DNA of 64,000 nucleotides from Rotaria macrura (taxonomy: Eukaryota; Rotifera; Eurotatoria; Philodinida; Philodinidae): NCBI GenBank assembly GCA_900239685.1, contig OENT01000696.1, positions 1 to 64,000 of the forward strand, written 5' to 3'. The position numbers were made by a program, and so were the translations under genes. The first letter of the stretch is position 1, and each line of letters opens with the position of its first letter. Below the pieces are notes generated by a model. The model was not told where the DNA came from. It ran no database searches and saw only the letters and a program-made list of their open reading frames with translations. Below, one piece after another: positions 1 to 12,735 of this stretch.

Positions 1-3000
1 TCTCCAGCAGACAACAATATCACAACATGCAAAGTTAATCGACTCAGTTGAATTGATGAATACAACAGTCACACCTTGGAAACCATTGAATATCACGGAA
101 GGTGCGTAGTTATTCTTTCCGAATTTACGTCGTTGAAGACATGTTTGATTTGAAAACGTTTAGGAATCGCGTCGTTTGCCCAGGAACGCATCTTCTTAGA
201 TGAACACCTTCGATTCACAGAGAAGTATGCTGTATATAATATTGTCGCTATCTTCCAAATATCATGTGGTTCTGTGTCTGTTAAACGGTTGGAGCGAGCT
301 CTCCGGGCGGTAGTAGAAAAGCATGCAGTTTTGCGAAGTGGTTTATTTATAGATGAAACTGATGGTACACTGAAGCAGCATATCAAGGAATCGAGTTCCA
401 ATCTTCCATGTGTCATTGAGAAATCATTCCGTAACGATGAAGAACTTCATTGTTTTATTCATGAAGCGGCCACTAGTAATCTTCTTTTCAACTTACCCCT
501 GGGCATCGTGTGTCATTTCGAAGTTCTTCGACACGCTAATCATTTCAGAAGTACAATGGACGACGCTGTTACTGTGGATGATATACTTCTATTCGCCTTT
601 CATCATGCAGCTTTTGATGGTGCATCGAATCCAATATTCTTCAAAGATTTGTGCGTCGCCTATAATAGTGACACCGCTTTGGAAATAGATCATCGTTCAC
701 TCCAATACATCGACTATTCAGCTCACGAACGTCAAATGGACATGTCATCATCGCGTGCGTTCTGGCATTCACAAATGAACGGATATGACTTCGAACGTCG
801 TTTATCGCTACCTGTCGATCGGCATCGATCAAGTACTGATGAACGATCGAGTGTCGCTTGCTATGCTCAGTTCACACTGGACAAAGATATTTCAAATTCT
901 TTTCTATCTTATGCCGCTCAGCATAATGTCACACCATTCCAATTGGGTCTGGCCACATTTTATGCATTTCTCTTCAAATTATGCAACCAAGAAAGTGATT
1001 TGTGTGTAGCGTGTGTTAATGCTAATCGATATAGACCAGAGATCAAGGACTTGATCGGAATGTTTGTTGCAATGCTGCCCCATCGTATACAATTAGACCC
1101 ACACAATTCTTTTGAACAGCTTGTTGCAGAGGTGCGAGAAACATGTTCTCTCATCGTTGAGCATTCCCTTTATCCTCTGCAACATATCCTTGCTGATTGT
1201 GAAGAAGCGCAATCATCGATGAACTTTCTCGAAGTTGTGTTTGATTTCATCACTGTGTCTTCATATAGTGATAGATTGATTCTCGATGGTGTTGAATTAA
1301 CTGCTATTCCTCTCAATAAATTAGGTGTAGCAAAATTCGACTTGATGCTTTCTTTCGTTCACAATTCGTTGTCAGAGTGCGAAACAATATCTTGTTCCTT
1401 AATATGTCCACAAGATATATTCGATGGATCAAGTGTGCAATTGATCCATGACCGGTTCGCCATTTTTATCGACAGTGTCTTTGGTCTGGAGTCATCATCT
1501 GCTACAACGGGGCCATTGTGGAAGTTATCCATCTTGCTACCTCAAGACTTGGCTGTGATTCATCAAATTAACGACGTGTCAAAATATGAATCCTCCACTT
1601 TAAATCATACTGTGAATCAGTCATTCACCTTATGTGCTAATAATCAAGCACAAAAAGTTGCTGTTGAGCTCGATAATCAATGTTTGACTTACAGTGAGCT
1701 CTTACATAATGCACAATTGGTCGCTCTTCATCTACTGAACAAGCACGATGTCCAGTTAGGCGAGCTAATTTGTTTATTTATGGAACGTAGCTTGTCAATG
1801 GTGAGCATTTTGAAACAAAATAGAATTTAAGCAGCAAGTTCCATGTTGTTGTCTGTGTTTTCTCTTCTAAAAACTTCAATATTTTTCTGTGTATTTGAAT
1901 AGCTGAAATTTAGAAACAAATAAGAAATTTCTCATAGTGTGAAATGTGTGCAGCATGGAATTATTTGAGACATTACGAGTTCTTCTGCCTGAAGAAGTCG
2001 AAAAATTTACAAAAATTTACAGTTTTCTGAAAAGTTTAATGGGAATAAGTCAAAGCGGATTCTGTAAGATTACGGATTCATTATTTGCTCATCATATGCA
2101 TTCGGTTCAAAATATGAGTTCTCTTTTCAGAAAATTACTTATATTTTGGGCATGGATTTATGTGGTTAGTATAATTGATAAAATTGTCAATAAAATAGAT
2201 GATATGATCAGTATGATAAATGATCAATAAAGCGAATACTGATGGTCAGAAATAAAATTTTCAGTCCACGCTCCCCCACCCCTCCCCCTCAGAACAGAAG
2301 CCAATCCTCGAAGTCAGTACTGACTGATTTCTATGGATTCTTCATGAATTACGAATGCATGGTAAATCCATATGATCTTAAACGATAAGATGTTCCGAAA
2401 TAACCTACATGCGGAAAAGTTCCCTACATTAAACTCCGTGTAGTTGCATCAATCAAGCCATATATCGGAAACGGCTGATAGCCGCTCTTGTCGCAGTTTC
2501 TCACTATCTAATTGGATTCCCATTGGTTCTCGTGGAGTCCCCACAGATTCCCTACGAATTTTTCATGAATTCCTCATGAATTTCGAATCCATGGAAATCA
2601 GGCAGTACTGACTTCGAGGGTGGGCTTGTATTCTGTGGGGAGTGGACTGAAAATTTCATTACTGATCATTTAATTGTTTTACTGATCGTTAGTATTCGTT
2701 TTATTGATCATTTATCTAACTGATCATTTCATCTATTTTACTGAAAATTTCATCTATTATACTGACGAAATATTTTGTTGCCTATATTTTTCAGATTTAT
2801 GTGTAGTTATAAGCAGCACATTACATTCTAAGCTTCATGAATAACGATGAGATAGTTAATATAAAACCAAACTGCATTGGTGTTTTTGTTGACAGTTTTC
2901 TGTCGTCTAGTTAGTGCTAAAATTACACAAATTTTCGAAAATTTATCATAAAATAATCACTGAAGTCAGATCGATTTGACCTCAGCATATAAGAGAAGAT

Positions 3001-6000
3001 AGTTTTTCAGTTTTTCTTGGCATTCAACCATCAAAAGCATCAATGTCAAATACTAGATTCCCATCCACTTTTTATGACCAATCGTGTAGTTATTAAAACA
3101 ACACGATTATTTGTGATGATCAGCATCAAAGTCTCTTTGCAGTGTAAGAAAGTCATTGTTTGAAAATATCAGCCTTAAGACGATTCGTAAGTATTGTTGG
3201 AAAAAATGCGTACACGTTTCGAAAATCTGAACCAATCGTCTTAGTATTATTTACTGTGTTGAATACGTCAAATATTTTAATCTAAATAAAAAATTGAACG
3301 CAATATTTTTTCTATCAGAAAGAAGGTTTTAAAGACCTATGTTCACCATTTAACTGAATGTTGCATTTGGTTTCCCAAACAATGTTTGTAGTTGTTACTA
3401 AACTTAAGTGAGTAACTTTGAAACTTTTATTTTCCCAGTAGAATAGCGAACGAAATCCGTCTCGCTGTTAAAATTATTATATTGAGTGCATCTTATTTAC
3501 ATTGCTTACTTCTATTAATGTTCTGTTTCAATCTTCAGTCAAGACAACATAATCTAGAGTGCAAGAATAGATTTCGGCATTCCTAGTAGAAAGTCTTAAT
3601 ATTTTTTCTTCTCTTTGTAGCCAAACATGAAACTAAACAGCTTTGAGGTTTTTCTGATGATATTATGAATTGGCTTTGACATGCACTGTTTAATGCTATG
3701 ATTAGTTGGATGAAATAGGTTCGACAGTATAGTTTTCGATTAAGTGTATTCCATAAACAGCTTAGGTAAAAGTGTGATTTCATATATTCCATACCAAAGG
3801 TCCAACCAGGCTGGTATTTTATAGGCCTGGTCTGCTTGTTGCAAGCCTACAGCTTACGAGCCTGTCTGTGCCTGACAGATAATTTTCTCAACCTGGCCTG
3901 CCTGCCTTCCTGACAATTTCTACGGCCTACCTTGCTAGGCCTGGCTATTTTTTAAGCCAATATCCTAATAAGAATAGGATATTATTTAGTATAGGAGTTT
4001 ATAGAAAGTTCAATCAGTTAATGGGTCAATTTAGCATACAATGAAGTGTATGGTTTTAATCTGAGATCGGCACGACAAAAAAATGGCCCATCATTTCAAA
4101 AAGAAATGAGGCACTTTGGGATCTTCGTGACTGTTCACGTCAATGATTATATTTAAATTCTGAATTCCTATGTGTGCATATAGCCTTATGGGTATGTTTT
4201 TCTTGGAATGGGGGAGGGGGGCCTTGGGGGCCTTTGATGAATTGAGTTGAATTCTGAAATCTAAATTCAGCTTAATTCATCGAAGATACCCTAGACCTCA
4301 CATGCCAGAAAAGAACATACCTATAGGGGGATACACATACATATGAATTCAGAATTCAACAGAATTCATCGAAGATCTACATATCTATGAATGCAGAATT
4401 CATTTGAAATTGTGTTTTTCGTTATTTCCGGTCGTCGTTAGCTAAATTGTAGAGAAGACTTACAGTTCATCTTGGAATAAAATTCGTTGGAATGAGGTTG
4501 AATACCGAAGTTTGTTTTTAGGTTAGAACCTTCTAAAACTGACTGGCTGTGAAAAGGCGAGGCATTTTTGTTTCGATTTCAGTTTGAAATGGAATACCCC
4601 ATTGACTCCAATTTCGATGATACTGATGGACATTTTCTGGTGTAAAAATTAAGAAGATATGTAAAATTATTTACTATAGAGTGGCATTCCTTTCTTATCT
4701 ATTTCTCACACGTAGTAAGAATTAGAATAGAACCAAAACTCTGACCCACAGGGAGACTTTCTCTTGTTAGATAAAGTTAGACTAGGGAAGCGTAATATTT
4801 CATTATATGGAAGCTTTTTGTAAGAAGTGATTGCTTTGAAGCAAAACTCGATCAACGTAAAAATAGATTGCGAAATATAATGAGGGCGTAGACGGTGTAC
4901 GCTTTTATGATACATTTAATGTGAATCAAAAAATATGGATATTTAGAAAAATAAAGCAATCGACACATAGATATTTAGAAATTTTAAACATCTCCATCAG
5001 ACTATATGAAAATTCAGATGATCACTAACATACTGATAATTAAGTAGAACTGATTACCGCCAACCATCGGATTTAAAATATTCATGGACTAAATCAAATG
5101 ATCCCAGCCTACTGCGAGAAGATACACTACAGTCAAAGTCTTTCAATGATCATTTTCGAAACGCATGAAATAATCTTTGCTACGAAAAACTCTTTCATGG
5201 AGGTCGGCTTCATAGCCTATCGATCCCGTCTTTTATTTTAATAAACTGGAATATTATTCCTAGTAGACTGGGTTGTTCGAGTCATTTGAAAATATTTTTT
5301 CTCAATTATTTTCTGTAACTCTTCCTATTCGAATGCCATCTTTGACATTTAACTCATTTGAATCAGTTCTTTGAAGATAAACTTGATGTGTACGATAAAA
5401 AATTCCACTCACAGAATAAGGCAAGACAGGCCTGGTGGTCTGGCATTTTAAGTGACCTATCTGGCCTGGCCTGTGGCAGGCAGGCCAGACCTAAAAATCG
5501 TGGTCTGTGCCCGTGGCTTGGTTAGGCCTCTGTTCCGTACAGTAGTTTTAAGTTATCAAATGTATGCAAGATTTACTTTCGTGAAATGTAAGTTAGAAAC
5601 GATTAGCTACTACTGTCAACTTCAGAAATGAACACAACAGTTGTGCAACGATGATGATATGTTTTGCACCGCCTCGCCCCATCCATTTAGTATATAAGAG
5701 GAGAAACTTATGCTTTTGAAAATTTTTCAACTGTGCAAGGGTAGTATGAGAATTATGTAACTTGACACTATGTTAATAAGGATTTTAGAGATACAAATGG
5801 ATTAGTTACTCATCATACCTATATTGATTGGCTGCTAAAAGTTCAGGCGAATAACTGAACTCATCATCAGTACGATGAATTTTACTGAAAAAATTTTGGA
5901 CTGATATAGTGGTTCTAATGATAGACTATCGAAACGTGCACTGAGAATTCAAGAACTCTTTACAGTCATACTCCAAGCTACCTGCCGCAAAAACTGTTAC

Positions 6001-9000
6001 CATTCGAATAATTGAATTGTGTTGGTTTTTTTAAGTAATTGAAATATTTTAAATTTTATTATTTACTTCCATGTTTTGCAGTGGCTGAGATAATTCATGC
6101 ATAACTATTTTATTATAATCTACGACTAATCTTAATTTTTGCTCAAACCCATCGTACAATCATTTTGAAGAAATACGATCACATTAACATAGTCGCAATC
6201 AGATGATACTATAAGAAACGGTGCCCATGAGAAGCTGGATAGATTAATCTATGTTCATGTTCTTTAGGTTATTGGCGTCATAGCAATCGAAATTGCTGGT
6301 GGTGTCTATTGTCCATTGTCACCAAGGGATCCCGATGAACGTCTTTCGATGTTGTTAAAACAAACCCGAAGCCGCCTTGTTGTGATTCATAGGATGACAA
6401 GACATCGATTCAATAACCATCTCGCTACGGCAGATATCGATAAAGTTCTAAACCAAATTGACTTTGGAACGGATCACGATTTCGATCGCTTGTTCAGTAT
6501 CAAGATACTACCTGAAAGTATTGCAGCTGTTATCTTTACAAGTGGCTCAACAGGAATACCTAAAGCCGTAAGTTATTTAGAGCTTCATTTATTTCAAAGG
6601 ATCAAAAATAAAATTTCGTTATCAGGCCCAACTGCGGCATCGAAATTTAACGAGTTGCTTTAAATCAATGCAGAGTATCAATATGTTAACACAGAAAGAT
6701 ACTATTGTACAACTTGCTCAGTGTTCCTTCGATGCTCATATTTCTGAAATCTTGGGAGCTCTAATACTTGGCGCCACAATAGTCATGCTTCGTCCGAATG
6801 GACATATGGATCTCATGTATATTTCGAAAGTTCTCAATGATAAACAAGTCAGCTACATGTTTAGTGTGCCAGCATGGCTCAACAGTTTCTGCCATTTCTT
6901 AGAGAAATCTCACATCGTTCTTCTACAGTCCATGCGATCTCTTTCAGTTGGTGGTTCGTACCCTTGAAGTTTTACTAAGAAATTCATTGACCGATTTTAA
7001 CCTAATTTCGTAGGAGAACCTGTTTCATCTCAGTTAGTCAGACGAACTAAAAGTATTCTTACAAGAGACTGCCTAATGTGGAATGGATATGGACCAGCTG
7101 AAACAACAATCTGTTCGACTTATCATCAAATAAATTCCATCGATGGTATTAGTACGATACCAATCGGTCGACCACTTCCTAACTACCGATGTCTAATCCA
7201 TGATGAGTTCGGACAGCCAGTCGTTATCGGCCAGCACGGTGAACTTCTTGTCGGAGGCGTCGGTGTATTCGCTGGTTATCTCGGGCGTGACGACTTGACA
7301 GCACAAGTATTAGGCGACATCGAAGGGGTAAAGTACTATCGAACAGGTGACTTAGTTCGAATGGATGATAGTGGCTTGATGTATTACATCGGTCGAAAAG
7401 ATCATCAGATCAAGTTACATGGTCAAAGAATCGAAATAGGCGAAATCGAACAATGTTTACTCGACACTCACATTACCGCTTGTGTAGTCGTCAAATATGG
7501 AGAAGATCATCTAGTGGCATATGTGCAGAGTTCAGACGCCAATGAAGATGATTTGCGTTCGCAATGTCGATCACGCCTTCCTCCGTTTATGGTCCCGTCG
7601 ATGTTCATCAAACTCGATCAATTACCACTGAATGCAAACGGCAAAGTAGATCGAAAGCGCCTTCCAGCTCCAGGCTTCTCGAAAACGAGTAATGAGAATC
7701 GTGCTGATTTGTCGACGCTGACCCCCCTCGAAGCTCGTGTCTGTAATATCTTCGCTGAGGTTTTTCATAAATCACTGCCAGATGTAAATGTACCTTTTGG
7801 ACATATGGGTGGCACATCGTTAGACGCTATTCGAGCACTGACAATGATTCGGCAACAGATATGTACGAGTGTTGACGCTACTATCCTATTCGCTAATCCA
7901 TCTGTGCGACAACTGGCAATCGCTATCGAGCCATTAATGATCGAGCAAAAGAAATTAGTTGCTACATCTACGATAGAAAAGACATATGGCGATTCAAGTC
8001 AGCCAACACCATCCTTTCTTATTGAAACATTAGGCATTCTACTACTCGCCTTTCAATGGCTTTTACCGATATGGATTGCTTTTTGGTCACAGTCCATTTT
8101 TGCTCTGCTTAACATACCCGTATTGCAACTTTTATCCTACATCATTTGGCAGCGTGTATTATTCTTTCCTGGAGAAACTTTACCGAAATCCGATACGCTG
8201 TTCTCGTGGCGTTACTATCGTTGGTGGTTTCTACAATCTTTATGGTCGATAAACAATTCTTATTGGTTGAGACATTTGCTAGGTACGCCATTCTACAATT
8301 CTTATCTTAGAATGTGTGGTGCAACGATCGGTCATCATACTCATATTTACACAACATTGATAGATACTCCATGGTTACTTGTGATAGGTGATTCTACGTT
8401 CATTGGAGAAGAAACTGTAATTACGAGTTTGTCCTATCATGACCTAACATACGAACTTCGAACAATTAGCATAGGATCCAATTGCTCTATCGATAGACGC
8501 TGTGTCATATACGATGGTGCGATAATTGAGGAGAATGTTTTCATAAAACCCATGTCCGGAACCACTGGCTATATTTCATCATTAATTGATACAAAACCAA
8601 TTAAAAATCGCTCTTTGTCATTGGGACAAATCTTATATCAGCTAACCTGTCTAGTCTGTCTTCTTACCATTCATGGCATGCTTCTAATGTGCACCTATTC
8701 TGTCTTTCAATACTACTCGACTTCGTGGATACCATTACCAGTTACTCTTGCAGTTTGTTGGCTATTCTGGACTCTAACAAGCCTTATCATTGTCTTGCTA
8801 TTGTTAAAATTTGTTGTTGGCAATGCGACATCAGGTGATTATCCACTTAATTCTTACTATTGCTTGCATAAACTATGGTTACGCCGATTGATTATATCAT
8901 CGTTTCAACGTTCATTCGAATGTCTGCATGGCTATGATCCCATTACGACAATTCTTCTCCGCTGGCTTGGTGCTGACGTAGGAGACGATGTGAAATTGGC

Positions 9001-10022
9001 TCAATTCCCACAGATATTGAATTTTTCACCCAATCTTCTCAAAATTGAATGTGGTGTGACAGCGTTTGGACAAATCATGCTCGCATCGTTTGAAATGACA
9101 TCCGAAGGTTTTTGTCGCATAGATGAAATACAACTAGGTTCAGGTACAAATCTAGGTAATATGTGTCTTATCATGCCAGGAACAAGACTGGCTCCAAATA
9201 TCATCGTCGGTGTTCATACGCTGGTCGGATTAGAAGCGAACAGCTACGAAGCGGGTGTAGTCTTACTTGGTATTCCAGCTCGTAGAATGCCATTCGTAAT
9301 ACCTAACAAAATGTCTTCTGTGAATGATCTTTCTTCGTTAGGTGCTCCATCGGTTTACAATTTTCTCTTTCAGTGTTTTGGTTTCGTTGTTTGTAAATGT
9401 ATTTTCTTAGCACCATATACATCATTACCATTTTTTGTCGCTCTAATATTCCATACGATGCTCTTCTGTGCTCTGAATCAATATTTTATTTCACATCAAC
9501 GAAAAAATTCACACGTCACTAATGTAGGATCTATTATTCTTGCTCAACAATTTTTCGGTGGATTTATTGGTGAATTCTACCTCTGTATCGGTCCATTTCT
9601 GTCTGGAACACAATTTCTCAACGGTTTATTTCGTATTCTCGGTGCGAATATTGGACACGACGTCATTCTACCTGATATCAGCTGTCTTAGTGATCCTCAT
9701 TTAGTAACTATTGGTGATCATGTCCGCTTGAACAATGGTGCCTATGTTCAGGTAAGCATTCGTCCATACCTTTTTTTATTCATTTCCATTAGTTTTCTCC
9801 AAATTGTCTTATTTTTAGTGTCACACCTTCGAACAACGTCTTCTCAAACTAGCACCTGTTACTATAAATCATTCGAGTGTACTTATGAGTAGATCAGTAC
9901 TGTTATCGGGATCTATTCTACAAGGACGAAATCGTATTTTACCGTGCACACTTGTGATGAAGGATGAGAACATACCGTTTAACACAAATTGGTCTGGTGT
10001 ACCAGCACGACAAGTGTCATAA
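1..10022 (+). CDS. Pls/PosA-type non-ribosomal peptide synthetase, 3' part (C-A-PCP-TM/beta-helix), spliced
   Basis: Exons read as <2-101, 164-1800, 6268-6567, 6626-6953, 7014-9751 and 9819-10022; all junctions are GT-AG and in frame, giving 1768 residues. The 5' end lies outside the window. A condensation domain comes first, with the active-site motif HHAAFDG at 601-621. The adenylation domain follows: TSGSTGIPK near 6539, a core-4 FDAHISE whose Asp fits amino-acid activation, NGYGPAET at 7079-7102, YRTGDL near 7338, NGKVDRKRLP near 7637. A carrier domain has GGTSL, with the presumptive phosphopantetheine Ser at 7817-7819. The rest (about 8020-10022) alternates hydrophobic helices with three hexapeptide-repeat (left-handed beta-helix) segments ending in GIPARR and GVPARQ, like the terminal domain of Pls/PosA-family synthetases. 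There is no thioesterase or reductase. Probably it builds or transfers an aminoacyl product at a membrane. The product is unknown. Bacterial-like architecture with spliceosomal introns implies old horizontal transfer (inference). Confidence 0.9.
2165..2765. repeat. Foldback/MITE-like inverted-repeat element in the long NRPS intron
   Basis: The sequence from about 2165 to 2360 is repeated in inverted orientation from about 2530 to 2765. The match includes TTTTCAGTCCAC at 2258 against GTGGACTGAAAA at 2643, and GTCAGTACTGAC-type sequence on both inner sides. The arms are long (about 190 bp, imperfect) and the central spacer holds no coding capacity. It lies in the 1801-6267 intron that splits the adenylation domain. 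A clear target-site duplication was not found. Confidence 0.75.
3820..3965. repeat. GC-rich CCTGGCCTG-type repeat island
   Basis: An island of repeated GGCCTGG and CCTGCCTG words in a very AT-rich intron. A second island of the same words, mostly in inverted orientation, lies at 5425-5545. The two could be the ends of one old composite element about 1.7 kb long, but the alignment between them is loose. Confidence 0.5.
4155..4365. repeat. Small inverted-repeat element in the NRPS intron
   Basis: GGGTATGTTTTTCTTGG near 4191 matches the reverse complement of CCAGAAAAGAACATACC near 4305. GAATTCTGAAT-type sequence sits both inside and outside the arms. Non-coding. Confidence 0.55.
5425..5545. repeat. 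Second GC-rich GGCCTGGCCTG island
   Basis: Repeats of GGCCTGG, GGCAGGCAGGCC and related words, partner of the 3820-3965 island. Both lie in the same NRPS intron. Confidence 0.5.
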
Positions 10023-10141
10023 AGTACGCTAATCAACGTTTTACTCATGTTTTTGAATGATTTTACAATTTCACACGACTGTATTATTCATATTTTTCTC
10101 ATAACATAAATATAATGTCGTATTTAATTGCTCGAAGTCAA

Positions 10142-10147
10142 AATAAA
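10142..10147 (+). promoter_or_regulatory. Candidate polyadenylation signal of the NRPS gene
   Basis: AATAAA about 120 nt after the NRPS stop codon at 10020-10022, in an AT-rich 3' flank. Position and spacing are suitable, but the hexamer is common at this base composition. Confidence 0.35.
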
Positions 10148-10896
10148 ATTACATACAAATAATTTTATTAGTCTGCACGATATGAAGCTTCTGAAACCCT
10201 AGTTGACACTCACTTAACAAATCCTGGAGGAGTGCTCGAATTTAAGAAAGTAAACAGGGAGTTGTAGGGGACTCCTTATGAATTTCTCAGTGAGTCCTCG
10301 AATTTCAGATACAGCAGCACAAAGAAAAAGTCCCCGGGAGACTCCTGATAGGGACTTCCCAGCGAACTTTATTAGGGAGTGCAGATAAACAGTCACCATT
10401 TTCTTTCGCGCATATAAGATTATAAAAGAAAATCAAGTTTCAAAAGAAAAAAGAATTTATTTCTAAAATTTATTGTTTTTGTAAATGATAAATGTCATTG
10501 GAACTTCAACCTGGGTCCTCTCACCGATAACTCATCGTGTGGACGTGATTTAATATTCGATCAGTGAAACTCATCTGTTGAGGTAAGGCCTGCTGAAAAG
10601 ATTAGGCAGAAGATCCTTCTAAAAAAATGCTAGATTTTTTCGGAAAAGAAAATTTCGGCTGATAAAAACTTTAAAAAAAGTATCGTGAAAAATTAAATAA
10701 GTGGATTTCATAGGGCAGATTTTAAGGAATTTATTTAGAAATCTCTATTATTATCATATAATGCCTGGTAAATTTTCTCAGGATTCAGGGATTTTTCTGA
10801 GAAAATCGACTAGAAAGAGAAAGAACTTGATAAATATCATAGGATACGTCCATATGTGAGGCACTTACAAGTGGCTTAAACAACAACTCCCTTAAT

Positions 10897-11012
10897 ACTC
10901 CCTAGAGACTCCATGTAGACTCCCTAGAGACTCCATGTAGACTCCCTAGAGACTCCATGTAGACTCCCTAGAGACTCCATGTAGACTCCCTAGAGACTCC
11001 ATGTAGACTCCC
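10897..11012. repeat. 22-bp tandem array, five full copies
   Basis: The unit begins ACTCCCTAGAGACTCC and repeats every 22 bp from 10897 to 11006 with virtually no divergence, then breaks down in a sixth partial copy. Related GGGAGT and AGACTCC words occur on the other strand at 10256-10380, so the array may lie inside a larger mobile element. Confidence 0.9.
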
Positions 11013-11837
11013 TTGTAAATCCCACAGATTCCCTGCTGTGAATCCGCGGAAATTTTTAAAGCGGACTTCGTGGAGATTCATTAAGGGATTCTCGACTAAG
11101 GAATCAATTTCTACTTTATGGTAGTTTCGGCCTAGAGATTTCACCTCGGTACCTTGCAGTTCCCATGCAAAAATGAAAAGGCGTTTAACGAATTGATTTT
11201 CAAAATTAACGGAAAAATGTGCGTTAAATCAAAAATTAACTAAGTTTTATGGAAAGCAATTCATGAAGTTTTGTTCTATTACGTGAACGCTTGAGAATTC
11301 GTTAAATATTTCACGAATTTTCATGCATTAATGACTTTTCCACAGTTACTAACCCGTCAAATATCATGATAAATCGTATTTGTTCACATGTGTGAGCTAT
11401 TTTAACCCGTTCTCTTGAATGCTTAACTTTTTAACGAGCTATCAGTTATTTCATTTCGTTGAATTCAAACGTTTTCATGCGTAAGCTAATTAGAGATTTT
11501 ATTTAATGACTTAAATAAACTTCCAAGCTCAAGTTGTCAATTATCGATTATTAATGATGAATTAAAATAATCTAAGTGTATATGGATCTTTGTTGCAAAT
11601 GTAAACACTAGACTTACTGATTAGTGAGAGGATGGGATGGTCTAATCCAAAGGGGAATAGCTGAGTTTTTTTATTTGAATAAAGAAACTCAGGAAAATCA
11701 GATTTCAGCTGTTTCCTTCAAAAATTGGAAACCTGTCAGCTTTTATGCGAAACATACTAATAGTATCTGCAAAATTCTTGAAACGTTTTGTTAGTGTCAG
11801 TGTTTAATCACACTATAGCTAAACGATGATTAAGATG

Positions 11838-11909
11838 CGCCTTCTAGTCTAATTGGTTAGGACAACTGCCCAGATAGCAGGAGGTGTGGGTTTGATTCCC
11901 GCGAAGGTC
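11838..11909 (+). tRNA. tRNA-like sequence (probable pseudo-tRNA or tRNA-derived SINE head)
   Basis: It has a good A-box region (TAGTCTAATTGGTTAGGAC, with a four-pair D stem) and a good T arm (GTGGG TTTGATT CCCGC, a B-box). The acceptor stem pairs for five to six of seven positions (CCTTC with GAAGG). The anticodon stem CTGC/GCAG closes a loop that lacks the universal U33, so the anticodon cannot be assigned with confidence. Most likely a decayed tRNA or a polymerase III promoter copied by a SINE. Confidence 0.45.
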
Positions 11910-12488
11910 ACTTTCTCATCGTTCTGTTACATAACACCAGGGACACTGCTTGTCTCTTGCATTCTATACATACGTAGAGCTAACACTTTTATCATAATTT
12001 ATGGTAGAAAATCTCATAAAATCCGCGAATTTAATGTTTATGAACTAAAATCTGCCGAAAACTAAGATGAGACATTTTCTGTCAAAATTTTATCCCCTCT
12101 CACTTTGCAAAATAATCGATAATCTTGATTAACATTTATTTTGACCTAGTCTAGCGCACAAGGAATGCGCCACAACAACATCATATAAGCGTGGTGAATA
12201 TAGCGACATCCATTGTGAGAGAGGAACATGTACTAAGCTCATAAGTTTGAGAATGTAGTATTCGATGTTTAAGCTTATACATTATTAATTTTGATTATAA
12301 GAGCGAATGTTGTTATCCCACTGAAAATCTAGAAGTGTGAAAGAAACAAAAGAAGCTTCTTCGTTGATGTGATGCGTCAGCAACACAGTGATCAGCTGAG
12401 ATAAATTAAATGGACAATATTATAGTAAAATGAATAAGTGAGCTTTAAAATTTTGTCCTTTAATTCTTAAGAGACATTTTCGGCAACC

Positions 12489-12733
12489 CAGTGAAAATTT
12501 TTCACTGATTTTAACCGAATTATTCTGCAACAGAATCGAAATTGAAATCGATTGATAATTTTGATTATCGTATAGATCTTGAATTAACCATTACTAAATA
12601 TTGTTACTTATTCAGTATGACATCGTTGAATTAAAATTGATTATTTTTCAGGAAAATCAAGATTTTAAATCTATTGATAATTTCGATTTTGTTGCAGAGT
12701 AATTCGATTAAAATCTGCGAAAATTTTTCACTG
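12489..12733. repeat. MITE-like element with CAGTG termini
   Basis: The ends read CAGTGAAAATTTTTCACTG and the inverted GAAAATTTTTCACTG. The inverted arms continue inward through GATTTTAAYCGAATTAYTCTGCAACA at both ends to about 65 bp. 245 bp, non-coding, immediately adjacent to the palindrome at 12736. Confidence 0.75.
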
Positions 12734-12735
12734 CA

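Noticed and set aside
1946..2230. 94-codon ORF inside the NRPS intron
   Set aside because: No family resemblance, and its end overlaps the left arm of the foldback element.
10897..11012. Possible CRISPR-like array
   Set aside because: The 22-bp units are directly contiguous with no spacers, in a eukaryotic context: a simple tandem repeat.
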